Shown here piece after piece: positions 35,501-46,369 of a stretch of DNA of 64,000 nucleotides. The DNA is from Cordia subcordata (Eukaryota; Streptophyta; Magnoliopsida; Boraginales; Cordiaceae): assembly GCA_028554755.1 (NCBI GenBank), contig JAPTOF010000024.1:3100001-3164000 (forward strand), read 5' to 3'. Numbering within the stretch: the first letter of the stretch is position 1; the number at the start of each line of letters is the position of its first letter. The notes under the pieces were generated by a model, which saw only the letters and a program-made list of their open reading frames with translations, had not been told where the DNA came from and searched no databases. The position numbers were made by a program, and so were the translations under genes.

Positions 35501-37115
35501 AGAAAAGATTTAGACAATAATCCAATATAATCAAAGTACTAGATAAATGTAAGAAAACCCCAAAATGTAAAAGCTTTTTCATAAGAATTTCCTTATGGTT
35601 TTCTAAAGTTCTCTATCCTCCGCGCCTTTGATCTTCATAATCACTAGAGTTCCAGCTACTCAAGTTCAATCTTCTAACCGGATCCTGTAACTTTACTTTT
35701 CAGATCCACTAACTTCCAGTCTAATACAAGCTCCCACTTCCCAAGATCGCCATCTTGATTAAACATCACCTAGGCACTGATAGCAAGAAGTGCAGCAGAA
35801 CCAATTACTAAGTTTGACATGTATCAAAAGATGCTTCTAGCTAATAGAAAGGTCTAAGAAAGAAGATCAGTTTTTCCAGATTGAAGGGTTTAACAAAGAA
35901 CAGCTGTCTTTCACTCCATCAAATAACATGTAGGAAGGGCCAAGACACTTAATAGAAGGGCAAATTCGACACCAAAATACAGATTTTGTTGTTTTCAAGA
36001 ACAAAATTGTCAAAGAACACCAACTAAGAGAACAGGCAGCAGGTCTCCCTGTTCTTGGAGGAAGATGTGATTCTTGCAATCTTTTTCTCTTTTTTGGTCA
36101 AACACTTACATTTAAAGGGTAGATTATCAAAATTACATGGCCACCATATCCCATATACAATCTCTGAACACTTTTGTACTTCCACTACTTCAAATATACA
36201 AAACAATTCCTGTGAAGAAAGAAGTCATTCAATGCATCAAGGTGGTTTGATAGCACTATGAGGAGATGCGTACTCCAACTGCAAGACCATTTCAATCTGA
36301 TGTCGAACTTTTGAATCAACCAGTTATATCTTTTAAGAATACTGGTAAAATAAATTGCTCAAGACTAGCCAGAAGCAACCATTCACGTGCAGCTTTAGTA
36401 TGTGTTTTTGGGTGCATCTGGCAGTCCTAAGCAGAAAAAAGATAAGCCTATCATCTTAGGCCCAATCTTTCCCTATCCACACAATATAACGCCACTCCAT
36501 TCTCATTCCGTGTCAATGGCATTCCAAATACAAGAATACTGCTCTCAAAAGAACTTCTTGTAGTTCCTCCATAGCCTTAAACCTGCCTAAGACCTTTAAT
36601 GGTGATCCTCAATCATTCATGCAAAGCCACTTAACTCCACATTAAACACTTCATCAGCCAATTATTCATGCAAAACCACTTAACTCCACATTAAACACTT
36701 CATCAGCTCAATAGGACTGATATGAGATAAAGCTAAACATCCTATGAGCAAAATTTTGCAAAAGTGCAAACAAAGACCATGGCACAGCAAATTGAACAGG
36801 CAACAAAGGAAGTTATGGCACCAAGTTAAACGGAAGTAGAGAAAAAGCAAAGAGAAGGGTTGAGGACATACGTAAAAGTACTTACACTTTAAGCCTCATA
36901 CCCAAATCTTGCAAAAATGTACAGTATGACTTGCGAAAGTAAGTCTCTTTCTTCAAATCGATCCCATCTCTTCTAGATGGGGAGTTTTCTTCAATTTCTC
37001 TCCTGGAGAAATACCAACAACCAGCACCATCCTCTCGCTTATCATTAGCAACCTTATATGCTCCACCATCATTTAATCCGCGATGAGAGGAATCACCAGG
37101 CAACAAAGCCGCCAT
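22520..37115 (-). CDS. Cyclin-T1-like protein, 613 aa, six coding exons
   Basis: Regulatory subunit expected to pair with a CDK9/CDKC kinase and promote RNA polymerase II elongation in the nucleus (family knowledge). Exons are 37115-36886, 25465-25384, 24922-24788, 24287-24112, 24022-23871 and 23586-22520. Every intron is GT-AG, phases match, and the lengths total 1842 nt. Residues about 33-260 form the two cyclin folds. Diagnostic stretches are [18 protein letters not shown] (48-65), [47 protein letters not shown] and [13 protein letters not shown]. The 354-residue tail is polar and charged ([12 protein letters not shown], then EEGEVEPF), as in plant CYCT1 proteins, and is slightly longer than the Arabidopsis members. 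The start at MAALLPGD fits plant homologues. No stop, frameshift or lost splice site was seen. The paralogue number (1;3, 1;4 or 1;5) cannot be decided. Confidence 0.95.
23871..24022 (-). CDS. Cyclin T coding exon 5 (residues 208-259)
   Basis: 152 nt, encoding [19 protein letters not shown] through [14 protein letters not shown] in the second cyclin fold. The donor GTTGGT is non-consensus after position +2 but still GT. Confidence 0.95.
24112..24287 (-). CDS. Cyclin T coding exon 4 (residues 150-208)
   Basis: 176 nt, encoding [19 protein letters not shown] through AWNFVND, spanning the end of cyclin fold 1 and the start of fold 2. The donor is GTATGG after GAT-GG. The following intron is short (89 nt). 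Confidence 0.95.
24788..24922 (-). CDS. Cyclin T coding exon 3 (residues 105-149)
   Basis: 135 nt, phase 0 at both ends. It encodes [19 protein letters not shown] and ends IQRIKQK. The donor is GTATGT. Confidence 0.95.
25384..25465 (-). CDS. Cyclin T coding exon 2 (residues 77-104)
   Basis: 82 nt, encoding [19 protein letters not shown] and onward to KNDRR, the core helix region of the first cyclin fold. The acceptor is TGCAG and the donor is GTAAGT. It is separated from exon 1 by the 11.4-kb intron. Confidence 0.95.
25901..26093 (+). repeat. Copia 5' LTR
   Basis: Begins TGATAAGGAG and ends ATCTTTTCA. It contains a TATA-like CTATAAATACCC near 26010. Confidence 0.95.
26332..30845 (+). pseudogene. 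Copia gag-pol, broken
   Basis: Gag starts near 26332 ([12 protein letters not shown]) and includes [15 protein letters not shown] and, after a frameshift near 26740, [23 protein letters not shown] knuckle ([16 protein letters not shown]) is at about 27220-27270. The protease shows [13 protein letters not shown] (27364). Integrase shows [29 protein letters not shown] and [11 protein letters not shown] shows [18 protein letters not shown] (about 29540) and [10 protein letters not shown] (about 30040). RNase H shows [20 protein letters not shown] and [11 protein letters not shown], ending [13 protein letters not shown]. Several stops and frameshifts are present, and a 38-bp tandem duplication lies in RT (29951-30026). 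Confidence 0.92.
30992..31193 (+). repeat. Copia 3' LTR
   Basis: Same termini as the 5' LTR, with 7-bp and 2-bp additional segments relative to it. It retains the TATA-like CTATAAATACCC. Confidence 0.95.
31466..31670. mobile_element. Tourist-like MITE (PIF/Harbinger type)
   Basis: The terminal inverted repeats are GGCCTGTTTGGATT at the left and its near-complement AATCCAAATAAGCC at the right. TTAA flanks both ends (31462-31465, 31671-31674), fitting the TTA/TAA target preference. 205 bp, non-coding. Similar but more decayed sequence on both sides (ACTTGGATTGGCTTTT at about 31360; ACCAAACAAACCCTA at about 31760) suggests it sits inside an older relative. Confidence 0.75.
31680..33480. other. 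Intronic sequence without recognised elements
   Basis: AT-rich. A 44-bp tandem duplication (AATCACTATTA..GATAAGCAAAC) is at 32798-32885. The small open frames show no family features. Confidence 0.5.
33485..34640 (+). pseudogene. LINE (L1-type) reverse transcriptase C-terminal remnant
   Basis: Near 33500-33860 the plus strand shows [47 protein letters not shown] and [12 protein letters not shown], the region after the RT catalytic core of plant LINEs. After frame changes come [16 protein letters not shown] (about 33900), VNRCFLCK at about 34240 (RT-associated zinc-finger motif) and a final IWF(K)RN-like piece near 34450. It is heavily decayed, and the 5' half, including the catalytic FADD, is missing. 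No target duplication was found. It lies antisense to the cyclin T gene, inside intron 1. Confidence 0.75.
34640..36885. other. Intronic sequence with short tandem duplications
   Basis: No coding homology. There are two exact-looking tandem duplications, 34 bp at 34974-35041 and 49 bp at 36612-36709. A LINE tail is possible near 34680 (A-rich). Confidence 0.5.
36886..37115 (-). CDS. Cyclin T coding exon 1 (residues 1-76)
   Basis: Begins at the ATG of MAALLPGD, includes [18 protein letters not shown], and ends after AAA-GT at a GTAAGT donor. The exon extends 5' as UTR to an acceptor (TTGATTGCAG) at 37161. Upstream in-frame codons between the acceptor and the ATG are open, but family homology begins at this ATG. 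Confidence 0.93.
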
Positions 37116-37160
37116 AGGTACCTCTCTAGACCCACCAAATTTATCAAGGAATGAAGGCTG

Positions 37161-38246
37161 CTGCAATCAACAGGCAAAGACTAGATCACCATTGTCCAAA
37201 AACATCCTGCAGATAGATTACCATTAGAAAGCAAAACTAGACATGAAAAAAATAGGAACCAGAGAAAATAAGGCAAGAAGCAAAAATGAAATAGAATTCT
37301 TAATACATGAATAGGATTAATGGAAAAAGTATGGTTCTTACAGCAAAAGATAGCTAAAACCCTTGACAATTAGGTAAATGACATGCTCTCAGCTGTGCAT
37401 CTGTGTATAAGTAACATGCTACTGAAGTTTAACAAGAGGAACCAACAAAGCAGAGAATACTGCAAAATAGCAAGCTCAAAGCACACAATCACAATACTGG
37501 CCGCAGCTAGAAGGAGAAAGTGTACTGGCCCACCTTCCTCCTTCCTCCTTCCCATCAATATGTACTTTGCCTCCATTCACCATCAGTTTAACTACACACT
37601 AAATCTCAAAGGGAAAAGCTCTTCTTCAATTTTTAAATATAGACCTCCAAAACCAAATCCATTAACTGAAACTAACACTTCTTTCGACTATAGTTCCAAC
37701 TATCTATCTTTTACTTTTCCTTCTTTCTCTTTTTGCAAGTGAAATGTGCAAGAAGGGACTCTTAGATTTTCAATAGAGAAAAGTCTTAATTTTCAACCAA
37801 AAACAGTTTTGTTCTCCCTTTTCCCAGCCCTAATAGGTTAAACTCTCAATTTTCAACTAGAAACAGTTTTTGTTCTCCTTTTTCCCAGCCCTAATAGGTT
37901 AGACTTCGTGTGTTCTAGTAATAATTCAGGCCAAAAAAACCCTAAATTTTCAAACCCAAAAAGAAAAAAAACCTTAAATTTGGACGAGCATGTAAACCAA
38001 ACAAGAGAATAACGTAATCAGACATGTAATTCCTTAGGTTACTATCAAAATCTCTTTCGCAACAATTGAGACAGAAACGAATCCACAAAGTTCCTTAACA
38101 CATAAACTATCTTTTTAAAGAAAAATATTAGAACAATTGCTCGTTACATGTAAAATCGCAATTGAAATTCATACAAAATCCTATCCATTAAAATTCATCC
38201 GTAAAACTACACAATATTTTACACCGTTAATACTACTACTACTTAC
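37161..38246 (-). other. Inferred leader intron of the cyclin T gene
   Basis: Defined by the GTAAGT donor at 38246 and the TTGATTGCAG acceptor at 37161. It contains a 60-bp tandem duplication at 37784-37904. No gene is visible inside. Confidence 0.45.
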
Positions 38247-38530
38247 CGGACATTCTTACTACAAGAAAGGGAAGTGAATGCTACGACACGTAGCACCGAT
38301 TTTAGGTGGCCGTCGTGGCGTTTGCGGTGCCGGTGGCGGCGGGGTGTGCAGCTTCGCAGGCAGCGCCGTCGTGCGTAATCTTCTAATCGGCAATGAGAGA
38401 GAACGAGAGAGGAGAGAGAAGGAAGAAAGAAAGGGTAGGGCTCAGCGACTGCTTTTGCATACCTGTAGAAACCAATCCAACCCACCCAACCCAACCCAAC
38501 CCAAAAAGAAAAAAAGAAAAAAAGAAAAAA
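38247..38530 (-). promoter_or_regulatory. Candidate 5' UTR exon and promoter-proximal CT-rich region of the cyclin T gene
   Basis: On the minus strand a GC-rich, CT-rich stretch with no long ORF ends in TCCG/GTAAGT at 38247/38246, an excellent donor. The matching acceptor is at 37161, just upstream of the start exon, giving a 1.09-kb leader intron. Upstream lie GGGTT repeats and a pyrimidine tract (about 38480-38560 in plus coordinates), common around plant transcription starts. A TATA-like ATTATATAAATA lies near 38690-38706 (minus strand), too far upstream to be assigned with confidence. The leader exon is inferred, not proven. Confidence 0.5.
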
Positions 38531-38559
38531 GAAAAAAGAAAAGGAGAGAGAAGGGTAAA

Positions 38560-39340
38560 AAAAAATTAAAGAAAAGAAACAATAGGTTAAAAAGTTTTAA
38601 AAAATTTTAAAAAAGAAAGGAATTAAATGAAGAAAGAAAATCAATTTAGAAAATTTTACCAGCTTGTCTATCCGTGAGATACACAAGTTTTAATATTTAT
38701 ATAATGTGATGTAAATTAAAATTTATATAATGATTTCAAAATTAAAAAGTATTTTTGATAAATAATTCAATATTTCTATAATATGATGGTATTTGTATGA
38801 CACACGGGAGAAATGAGTATTTTTATATTTTTAAAATTATTAATGGTCAAATTGGACAATTAGTGTAAGCCATAAAACATAAATATATTATGTTGTATTA
38901 ACTTTCTAACATTGAATACACTTTTTATATTTTTGTAAAATCTAATAATTTTAAAAAAAGAATTATGAGTGATATAGATTGATACACTTCTATCATTTAT
39001 TGGACATCTTTTTAAGGTAATAGATTTCTTTTTCCTTTTTTAAAAGAATGTTTAGTCTTTTTCTTTTTAAAAAAAAAAAAGATGTGCAGATAAGCAATGA
39101 ATTATAAAGTGCTAATTGTTCTTGCATTGTATAGCATCACGTGGCACCAATAGAGATTGAGTCTTGAACGTCAGGGTTTAGTTTAGTGTAGATAATAGAT
39201 CATAGATATCATTGATACTTATCGAATTATTAATTTAAGGCATAAGATCATTTAACCTACGCCATATATGAGAGAGCAATGAATATTTTTAATATTTTTA
39301 TTTTCACAAATTATTTTTTTACCATGTATGCTAGAATATA
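38560..39340. other. AT-rich upstream region of the cyclin T gene
   Basis: Nothing recognisable apart from poly-A/T runs. It lies upstream of the candidate leader exon. Confidence 0.4.
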
Positions 39341-39345
39341 ATATA

Positions 39346-39691
39346 AGGCTTTGTTAGTTTGTGAAAAAATAGCTTTCGGGAAAGTATTTTTTTCCCAATT
39401 TGTGGTGTTTGGGTAACTTAAAGAAAAGTCAATTGAAAAATATTTTTCAGTCAAAATTGCTGCCAAGCTTCTTGTTGGGAAAACATTTTCTGGTGGAAAG
39501 GCAAGCAAAAAAATTTTCCTCAAGAGCTCTCTTTCCGCTCTTTTCTCATTACATGTTCAAATAACCAAACCCTAAAAAACATTTTCTAATATAACAACCA
39601 AATACCAAAAAAAATATTCTATTTTATAAGAAAATGTTTTTCCATAAAAGATATTTTTTCTTGCAAGTTATTTTCCTACAAACGGATGGAG
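39346..39691. mobile_element. MITE-like element
   Basis: GGCTTTGTTAGTTTGTGAAAA at the left is roughly inverted at the right (TTTTCCTACAAACGGATGGAGC). The interior is A/T-rich with repeated AAAATATTTTT-like blocks and no coding sequence. The target duplication is not clear. Confidence 0.45.
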
Positions 39692-39699
39692 CGTAAATA

Positions 39700-40260
39700 T
39701 ATTTTGAAAAACTTAGTTCTTAAAGAGATATACAATAATTGAATAAAATATTTAATTAACAAAGTAAAATAAGAAGATAATTTGACCTAGGAAAAGAAAA
39801 TTAGTTAAAGATGAATAATTTATTCATTGGAATGTAACATATTTTTAGAGAAATAAATTAATAAAACTAAGACATGTAATATTAAAAGATAAATACGGCT
39901 CTACTTTATATAATATATAGATTTAGATATATAAGTATGTACTCTTATTGCAAATTTTATGATGCACCACATTTTTGGTTCACCTGCCATGCACTATGCA
40001 CTTCCCTGCACATGAGGTGCATGCATTCAATTAAAAAAAACGTTAAACTTGATTAAGTAATTCAGTTTTTCTCATTTTTTTCCTCTCCTCACGGCATTTT
40101 CTACTATTTCTTTCCTTTCTTCCTTTTTTTCCTTTTCTTTACCTTTTATTGCTTTTTCCTCTTTTTGTTTATTATTTTCTTCTTTTAAATAGTAGATTGA
40201 TTTGATTGTTTGCATTATATTTGTTGTTTTTCTGCATTTTTTATTTCATTAGTTTCAATT
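39700..40260. other. AT-rich intergenic stretch
   Basis: A pyrimidine-rich run lies at 40070-40160. No gene recognised. Confidence 0.4.
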
Positions 40261-40265
40261 TTAGT

Positions 40266-41530
40266 TGCGACGACTGATGTTGGATTTGAGGATGTATCAT
40301 TGGCTGTGGAAGTTGTTGAAAAGCTTTGAAGGATTGTGATAGTAGAGATAGTGATGATTGCGATGCTTTGATTGTTTCGGATCAAGCTTTGGAATCAATT
40401 GAAGCTATTGTGAAGGTGACTAATTTTAATTATAAATGATTTTAACGTAATTTCATTTCGAAGGTCTAGAGATTCACACTTTGATTTTAACTGATTTGCG
40501 AATGGAGTTGGTTATTTAAGTTTATATTTTTAAGTAGTTGCTAACATGTGAATGGAGATTTATATGCTTATTTCATTTTTTTTAATTTTTAGTTATTGTT
40601 TGTAACCTATTTTATTCTTTAGTTTGGATTTTCATAAAATAAGCTCTGAACTTGAATGTTATCTTTATTTGTTTGGATACTAATCTGTGAACATAGTTGT
40701 TGATTTATATGAACGTATGTTGTGTATATTGTGCATTTGCTAAATTAATAGTGTTTTTTGGATCATAGAAATAGTTATATGTGAATATATATTGATTAGA
40801 AATAGAATTGTGATCAGAGGTAATTTGAACATATAATTATTCGTAGCTTTTGTAGGAATATGTGAAGTGTTAGACGTTTTCATCAATAAGAATGTGAAGA
40901 GATGGTGTTTTTTAGTTTAGTGTTGTTGTTGAAGAGCATTTTTGTTTATTATACAATGGTGTTAGAAGTTTTCATCAATAAGAATGTGAAGAGATGGTGT
41001 TTTTTAGTTTAGTGTTGTTGTTGAAGAGCATTTTTGTTTATTATACAATGGTGTTTGTTTTGAGTTTTCAATTTTATGATTAAATTTGTTGAATAGATAA
41101 TTTTTTTTAAGAACATTTGTTTTTGTAGATAACTGTAATGATTGTTTGTTGGTTTGGCAAGGTGATGTTTCAAGTTTCTTGGTGAACTGATTGATGGAGA
41201 AGATGATACGTTTGAGTTATATAATGAATATGTATGTATGATTGTCAGATTTAGTGTGAGAAAGGGGAGAAAGAGGTACAAGAAAAAAGATAATGATTTC
41301 TCATATTGTGAGTTTTCTTGTCTCGAGTCTGGTTTGGAAAAGGATAAAGGTGTTAAGGTGAAAGCATATGCTGAGATTGACTATAGGACTGTTGCAAAGT
41401 GAAAGTTCATTTCAAGATTTTGAAGGATGATTCTTAGGTTGTTGCAAAGCATGATATGGTTCACTATCATGTAATGGTTAGTCTATGGAAAGGTCATTTG
41501 TCGAGGTCACATAGCAACTTTAATAGAGGT
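40266..41530 (+). pseudogene. FAR1-domain (FHY3/FAR1-related) gene fragment
   Basis: A FAR1 DNA-binding domain is recognisable at about 41190-41520: DDTFELYNEYV, RFSVRKGRKRYKKK, an AEIDYRT segment followed (after a one-base loss) by a CKAKVHFKI-like frame, and WVVAKHDMVHYHV, where the usual H-N-H is H-Y-H. An upstream piece, GFEDVSLAVEVVEKL (40283-40330), may belong to an earlier exon. FAR1 proteins derive from MULE transposases and act as transcription factors; this copy is broken and joined directly to copia sequence at about 41540. A 92-bp tandem duplication sits at 40871-41054. Confidence 0.6.
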
Positions 41531-41542
41531 AAACTAGAGGTG

Positions 41543-42150
41543 AACCATATCATGAAATGTTCCTATGTGAAAATGTGCATTGTTGATAACAAATTTAAAC
41601 TTTGGATTAAAAATGTGCTACTTGTTCATTGTTTAAACCATATTATGAAATGTTCTTATGTGAAAATGTGCATTATTGGTAACAAATTTAAACTTTACAT
41701 TGAAAATCTACTACTAGTTCATGGCTTGAAACAAAATTTGCTAAGTATTAATCAACTTTGTGATAAAGGCTTTCATGCTATGTTCCAGTCTACTATGTAT
41801 GAGATTGCTAATAATAATGATAAACTTGTATTTGTTTGTATGAGGCACGGAAATGTGCACACTTTTTACTTTGATAATTTACATGATCAAAATGTGAAAT
41901 GTTTGAGTGCCTTAAATAAAAATACTTGGTTATGACCTAAAAGATTAGGAGATGCTAATATTGACTCCATTAATAAATTTGTTAATTTTGATCTTGTTAA
42001 AGGATCGTGTAAAGCTAAGTATGTTGGAGACCATGTTTGTCATGCATGCAAACTTAGTAAACAAACTACGGAATCTTTTAAAAGCAAGAAAGTGATTTCA
42101 ACTTCTTAACCTTTGGAATTATTGCATATGAACTTGTTTGCCATGAAGAT
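41543..42150 (+). pseudogene. Sirevirus-like copia: GAG-pre-integrase and integrase start
   Basis: The plus strand shows HGLKQNLLSINQLCDKGF (41730-41785), VCHACKLSKQT and PLELLHMNLFA, characteristic of the region before the integrase core. A 93-bp (31-codon) segment is tandemly duplicated at 41543-41728 (KCSYVKMCIVDNKFKL and its copy KCSYVKMCIIGNKFKL), which keeps frame. Gag and protease are absent: the left end abuts the FAR1 fragment. Confidence 0.8.
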
Positions 42151-42159
42151 AATCAAGAC

Positions 42160-43440
42160 GATTGTTGATATTATGGCTTTAATGATAAATATGTTTTGAT
42201 GATGAAAATAATATTATTTCTGAAATATGTGATTAAGTGAACTATACTTGTGATGAATGATTATGATGGGCTTATAAGAATGAATGGTAACATATTATGA
42301 ACGGCATATGAGTCAAAAGTGAATGATTGCTTTGTGAACTCAATTGTGCTTTATTGTTACTAATAAAATATTAAGTTCTTGAGCAATTATGCTAAACATA
42401 TGTCTTGGACATGATCATCTGCTACCATGCATGAGCTTTGAAGATTGCATATATCCAGTTGTGTGAAGATATAAGGATGGAGACGGAAGACATAAGGCGA
42501 GCGGCCGTAGAATTTTTCTTTGTAAAGTTGTCTTACTCTTTGTCTCTTATCTCTCTGTAGCTTAAGATTAAGATATTATATGTCCAAACTTATTTTTTTA
42601 ATATTTTAATGCTTTTCAAAATGATTTTGTGATGAAAAATGTTTTTAGACTAATGATATACTTATTATTCTTAAAAAAACAACTTTTAAGTAACCTTGTC
42701 GGGGTATCGACTGGAATTTTACCCCTCCTATTAGTAGGTTTTCAAATTGTATATGTTTTACCCTTGTCAGGGCACCAGACATGATCTACATCACCTGAAC
42801 CTTGTCGGGAAAACCTTGCCGAGATACTGGTACGAAGAAAGTCTACTCGAAAGCTTTAGTTCTTCGAAATTTTATTTTGAAAATAGGTATTACTTGTACG
42901 ATTTTTTACCTTTCTTTTACAAAGTTCAGAAACTCTATTTTTGGTCTTAGACCATTATGTCTAACAACTATTTTTCATTTGAGGCATATGTGTATCATTC
43001 TTCTTCAAGCTTTCAACATGAACCCAAGAAAAAGGAGCAAAAAAGTTTGAAAAAGAAAAAGATTAGAGGGAGCAATACAAGAAGAGCTTCACTTTTCTCA
43101 AAGCAACTATAGGTCTTGCAATGTATATCAAATCCAACTTATGCTCTGTCCTTTACAATGCTATTATCTTGTAAAAGTTAGGATTTTGGTAGAATAGCCT
43201 TGTGGGTTTTCAAATTTCAAAAACAATTACAAGTGGCTTTTTTGATTTTAGGTTGAAATCAAGTTTGTATGGTTGGTTTTTGAGCTTAGCCAACTTTTGA
43301 AAAGCTCAAGGTTCTTATTGGAGTTGTTGAAATTCTTGAGTGGGGTACTCGAGGAGTAGATGTAGGCTTGATGGTCGAACAACTATAGATTATGATGGTC
43401 TTTACTTTGTTTCATTGCTTTTCAATATAACTCGACTTGC
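42160..43440 (+). mobile_element. Probable solo LTR inside the copia integrase region
   Basis: Copia coding sequence stops at about 42150 and the inter-domain region resumes at about 43450. The non-coding stretch between starts TGTTGATATTATGG, a start common in Sirevirus LTRs, and contains CCTTGTCGGG-type repeats near 42700-42830. The exact end and target duplication were not resolved. The integrase core is missing here, so a deletion accompanied or followed the insertion. Confidence 0.45.
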
Positions 43441-43449
43441 ACAATACGC

Positions 43450-44110
43450 TTTTACAATTGAAGAAAATCTCTTAGTGAGTGCCATCAAAGAATTTATAGC
43501 TCTATTCACCCCACCCTCTAGAGCTAGCTTGCCAGTCACAATGATTATGTTGGACAAAGTGTTAATTGTGTTGATCAAAATGTTGAAAACATTGAGCATG
43601 TTGATTTGCCTAAAGGTTACAAATTTGTTGGTTATCATCCTCTTTCTCATCTCATTGGTGAACTATCTAAAGGTGTTGCAACTAGATCTTCTTTGAGAAA
43701 TGTGTGCACTAACCTTACTTCTTTGTCTCAAATTGAATAAAAAAATGTGAGTGATACTTTATTTGATGATAGTTGGATCAATGCCATGCAAGAAAAACTC
43801 AACCAATTTGAAAGAAACGATGTGTGAAAACTTGTTGAAAACCCAAAAATCAATCTATAATTGGAACTAAATAGGTGTATTTTAGGAACAAGTTAGATGA
43901 ATCTAGTACTAAAACTAAAAACAAAGCTAGGTTATTACACAAGGCTATAAACAATAAGAAGGAATTGATTATGACGAAACTTTGGCTCCTGTTGCTAGAC
44001 TTGAATCAATTCGTATGTTTCTTGCCTTTACTTGTTTCATGAATTTCCAACTTTATCAAATGGATGTGAAAAGTGCTTTCTTGAATGGCCATATTAATGA
44101 GGAAGTGTAT
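43450..44110 (+). pseudogene. Sirevirus-like copia reverse transcriptase, N-terminal part
   Basis: The sequence reads YHPLSHLIGELSKGVATRSS, then FDDSWINAMQEKLNQFERN, a degraded core start, and GIDYDETLAPVARLESIRMF followed by YQMDVKSAFLNGHINEEVY, ending exactly at the insertion point at 44110. The continuation is at 56490. Stops and frameshifts are present around 43735-43870. Confidence 0.88.
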
Positions 44111-45102
44111 TGATGTGTTTCTAGTCGGGTTTGTGAAATGAGTACAAATTAGGCTAAAGTAAAACTCGAATCAAGCTTATTACTCACAAGCATATGAGAT
44201 TGTTGTCATATAGAGTGTGCAAGTGAGATCAATCTACGTAGGAAGGCCCCGTAGCTTGGTCTCTTCGATTTGTGTGATGGACTAGCTATGTGTGTGTGAT
44301 TGGTTTTGATTGAATAGAACTCTCAAGTAATTGAACTAAAAAGGAAACTATAACTAACTGAGAAGGGATGGGAATAAAACAACTAGGGAAAGGCACGAAA
44401 AACACAATAGGGAAGGATTTGTAGGAACAAGATGAGAAAACATGCCTAAGGTTGGACTATCTCCTACGGTCAGCTCATGCTTAGATTGATTGTTTACTTT
44501 TCGAAATGTGTAGAGGCTCTAGTGCATTAGCCTATTGATTAGTCTTATTATCCTTATGTAAAGGTGCACTTCTATCCCTAATTTGGCCTAATCAAGGTAT
44601 AGATGTGTCCAACTAATTAAGGTTAAACTAGCAGACTAAAGTGGATTAACTAGATTACAGTTGATTATGGCAATCCCATTAATATTGTTTTAGACTAAGG
44701 GTGAGACCTAATCATCCTACTACAATTAATCATGATCTAGTCAATCAAAGCAAGCAACTAGATTAAGGCTCTATCATTAACCTTTTTTCATGCTGAGTTA
44801 AAGACCATTAACCATAACCAATTTAAACCTATCATACATGAACTCTCTTCGAACTTTAACCAAACACATAGACATGCAAGTAGAGCCCACAAAATAGGTT
44901 GACACCAGTGGGTCCACCCACCTAACCTGTTGATTTAATAGTTTAGGTTTGAGGCTTTAATAACCCATCAAGTAAACGGTCAACTCGACCCAACCTGCCA
45001 AAGTGTCGGGTCAGGTCGGGTTGACGCATAGGTACCTGTGGGTTCATGGAAAAAAAACACTAAAAAAGTAAAAAAAATAAAATGACGTAAACACTTCTTT
45101 CT

Positions 45103-45152
<50 letters not shown>

Positions 45153-46369
45153 GTCACTCATGCATTCTCCCAAATTCCTAATACCCTAACTTTAACTTTG
45201 TGGCACACCCATCCCCTTCCCCAACCTTGTCCACTAGTTATAACGGTCATCGACAAGGCAGCAACCAATCACACATGTTCTAACATGCTCTCAATCTTTG
45301 ACAAACTCATTAGTCATCACAAAACACTAAAATAGCGAGCCAAGAGCCAATTATGCAGCGAGCTAGCTTTGATCCACTAGTCACCACTATATTACTGGAC
45401 CAATGGACCACTAGTTCTAGTAAGCTTCCACTTAGGTTACTTTTTGTACTTCTTTAGAGATCTGTAACCATATTTTTATACCATGTTTTTTGTACCATGT
45501 TTTTGACATTGTATTGCTGCTCAACTAAGAGATCGAGCGGAGATTTCGTTATTTTGACGAGCATCAAGATTGAAAATAAATTTTGCTATTAAGTACATAT
45601 GAATCTGTTCATATGTATAGCTATACCATAAGCTAAACATGCTTATATATTGTTAGTATTTATCCTAAGAATAAGATAGCTACTTTTAATTCTTTCGGTA
45701 GACATGCAATAAACAATATTTCATGTTCATTTCCATATTGATTTTTAATTTTGATCTAATTATTTAATTAATTATTTTAGTTCTTTTGTAAATGAGTATT
45801 CTGACCTTAATAAAAAAAGCTTAAACTATTTATTATAAGAAAGGAAAGATATTTGCTATAATTTATCAAAAAGATTGAATCTTTTTCATCATTTTTGTCT
45901 TATGATATTGTCAGTTTAAAGCCATTCTTTGAGGGTTGTTTGTATACTTGTTTATGTGTAAATAGTGTTAGATCTATTTAAGAGGTGGTATCACATTGTT
46001 ATAGTTGAATTTAAAGATTTGATTTTGTTGAGTGAGTGTACTAATGCCTATATAAGTGTGAAGTTATAGTTGAATTTGATCTTTTTTGCCATTTGCATGC
46101 CAAAGTACACATCTAGACATGTTATCTTCTTTGTTGTGGGTGTGCCAATGCCTATATAAGTGATTATCCATATCTCATTATCTATTTCTTGATTTTCATA
46201 GATGTCTTTATGTAAAAATTAAATATTTCTTCTATTTGGTTGTGAATTCTCAATTTCTCATTGTAGTGCTTTTGTTTTCTTTTTCTTTTTCATAATGGCT
46301 TACAATTCGAGGATTATTTTGTTGGTGTATTTTTGGGTTGGTGATCGAATGATTGTATTGTGTTGAGTT

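Noticed and set aside
38278..38610. Plus-strand Lys/Arg/Glu-rich frame opposite the cyclin T leader
   Set aside because: Produced by purine tracts (GAGAGA, AAAGAAA); lies antisense to the inferred 5' UTR.
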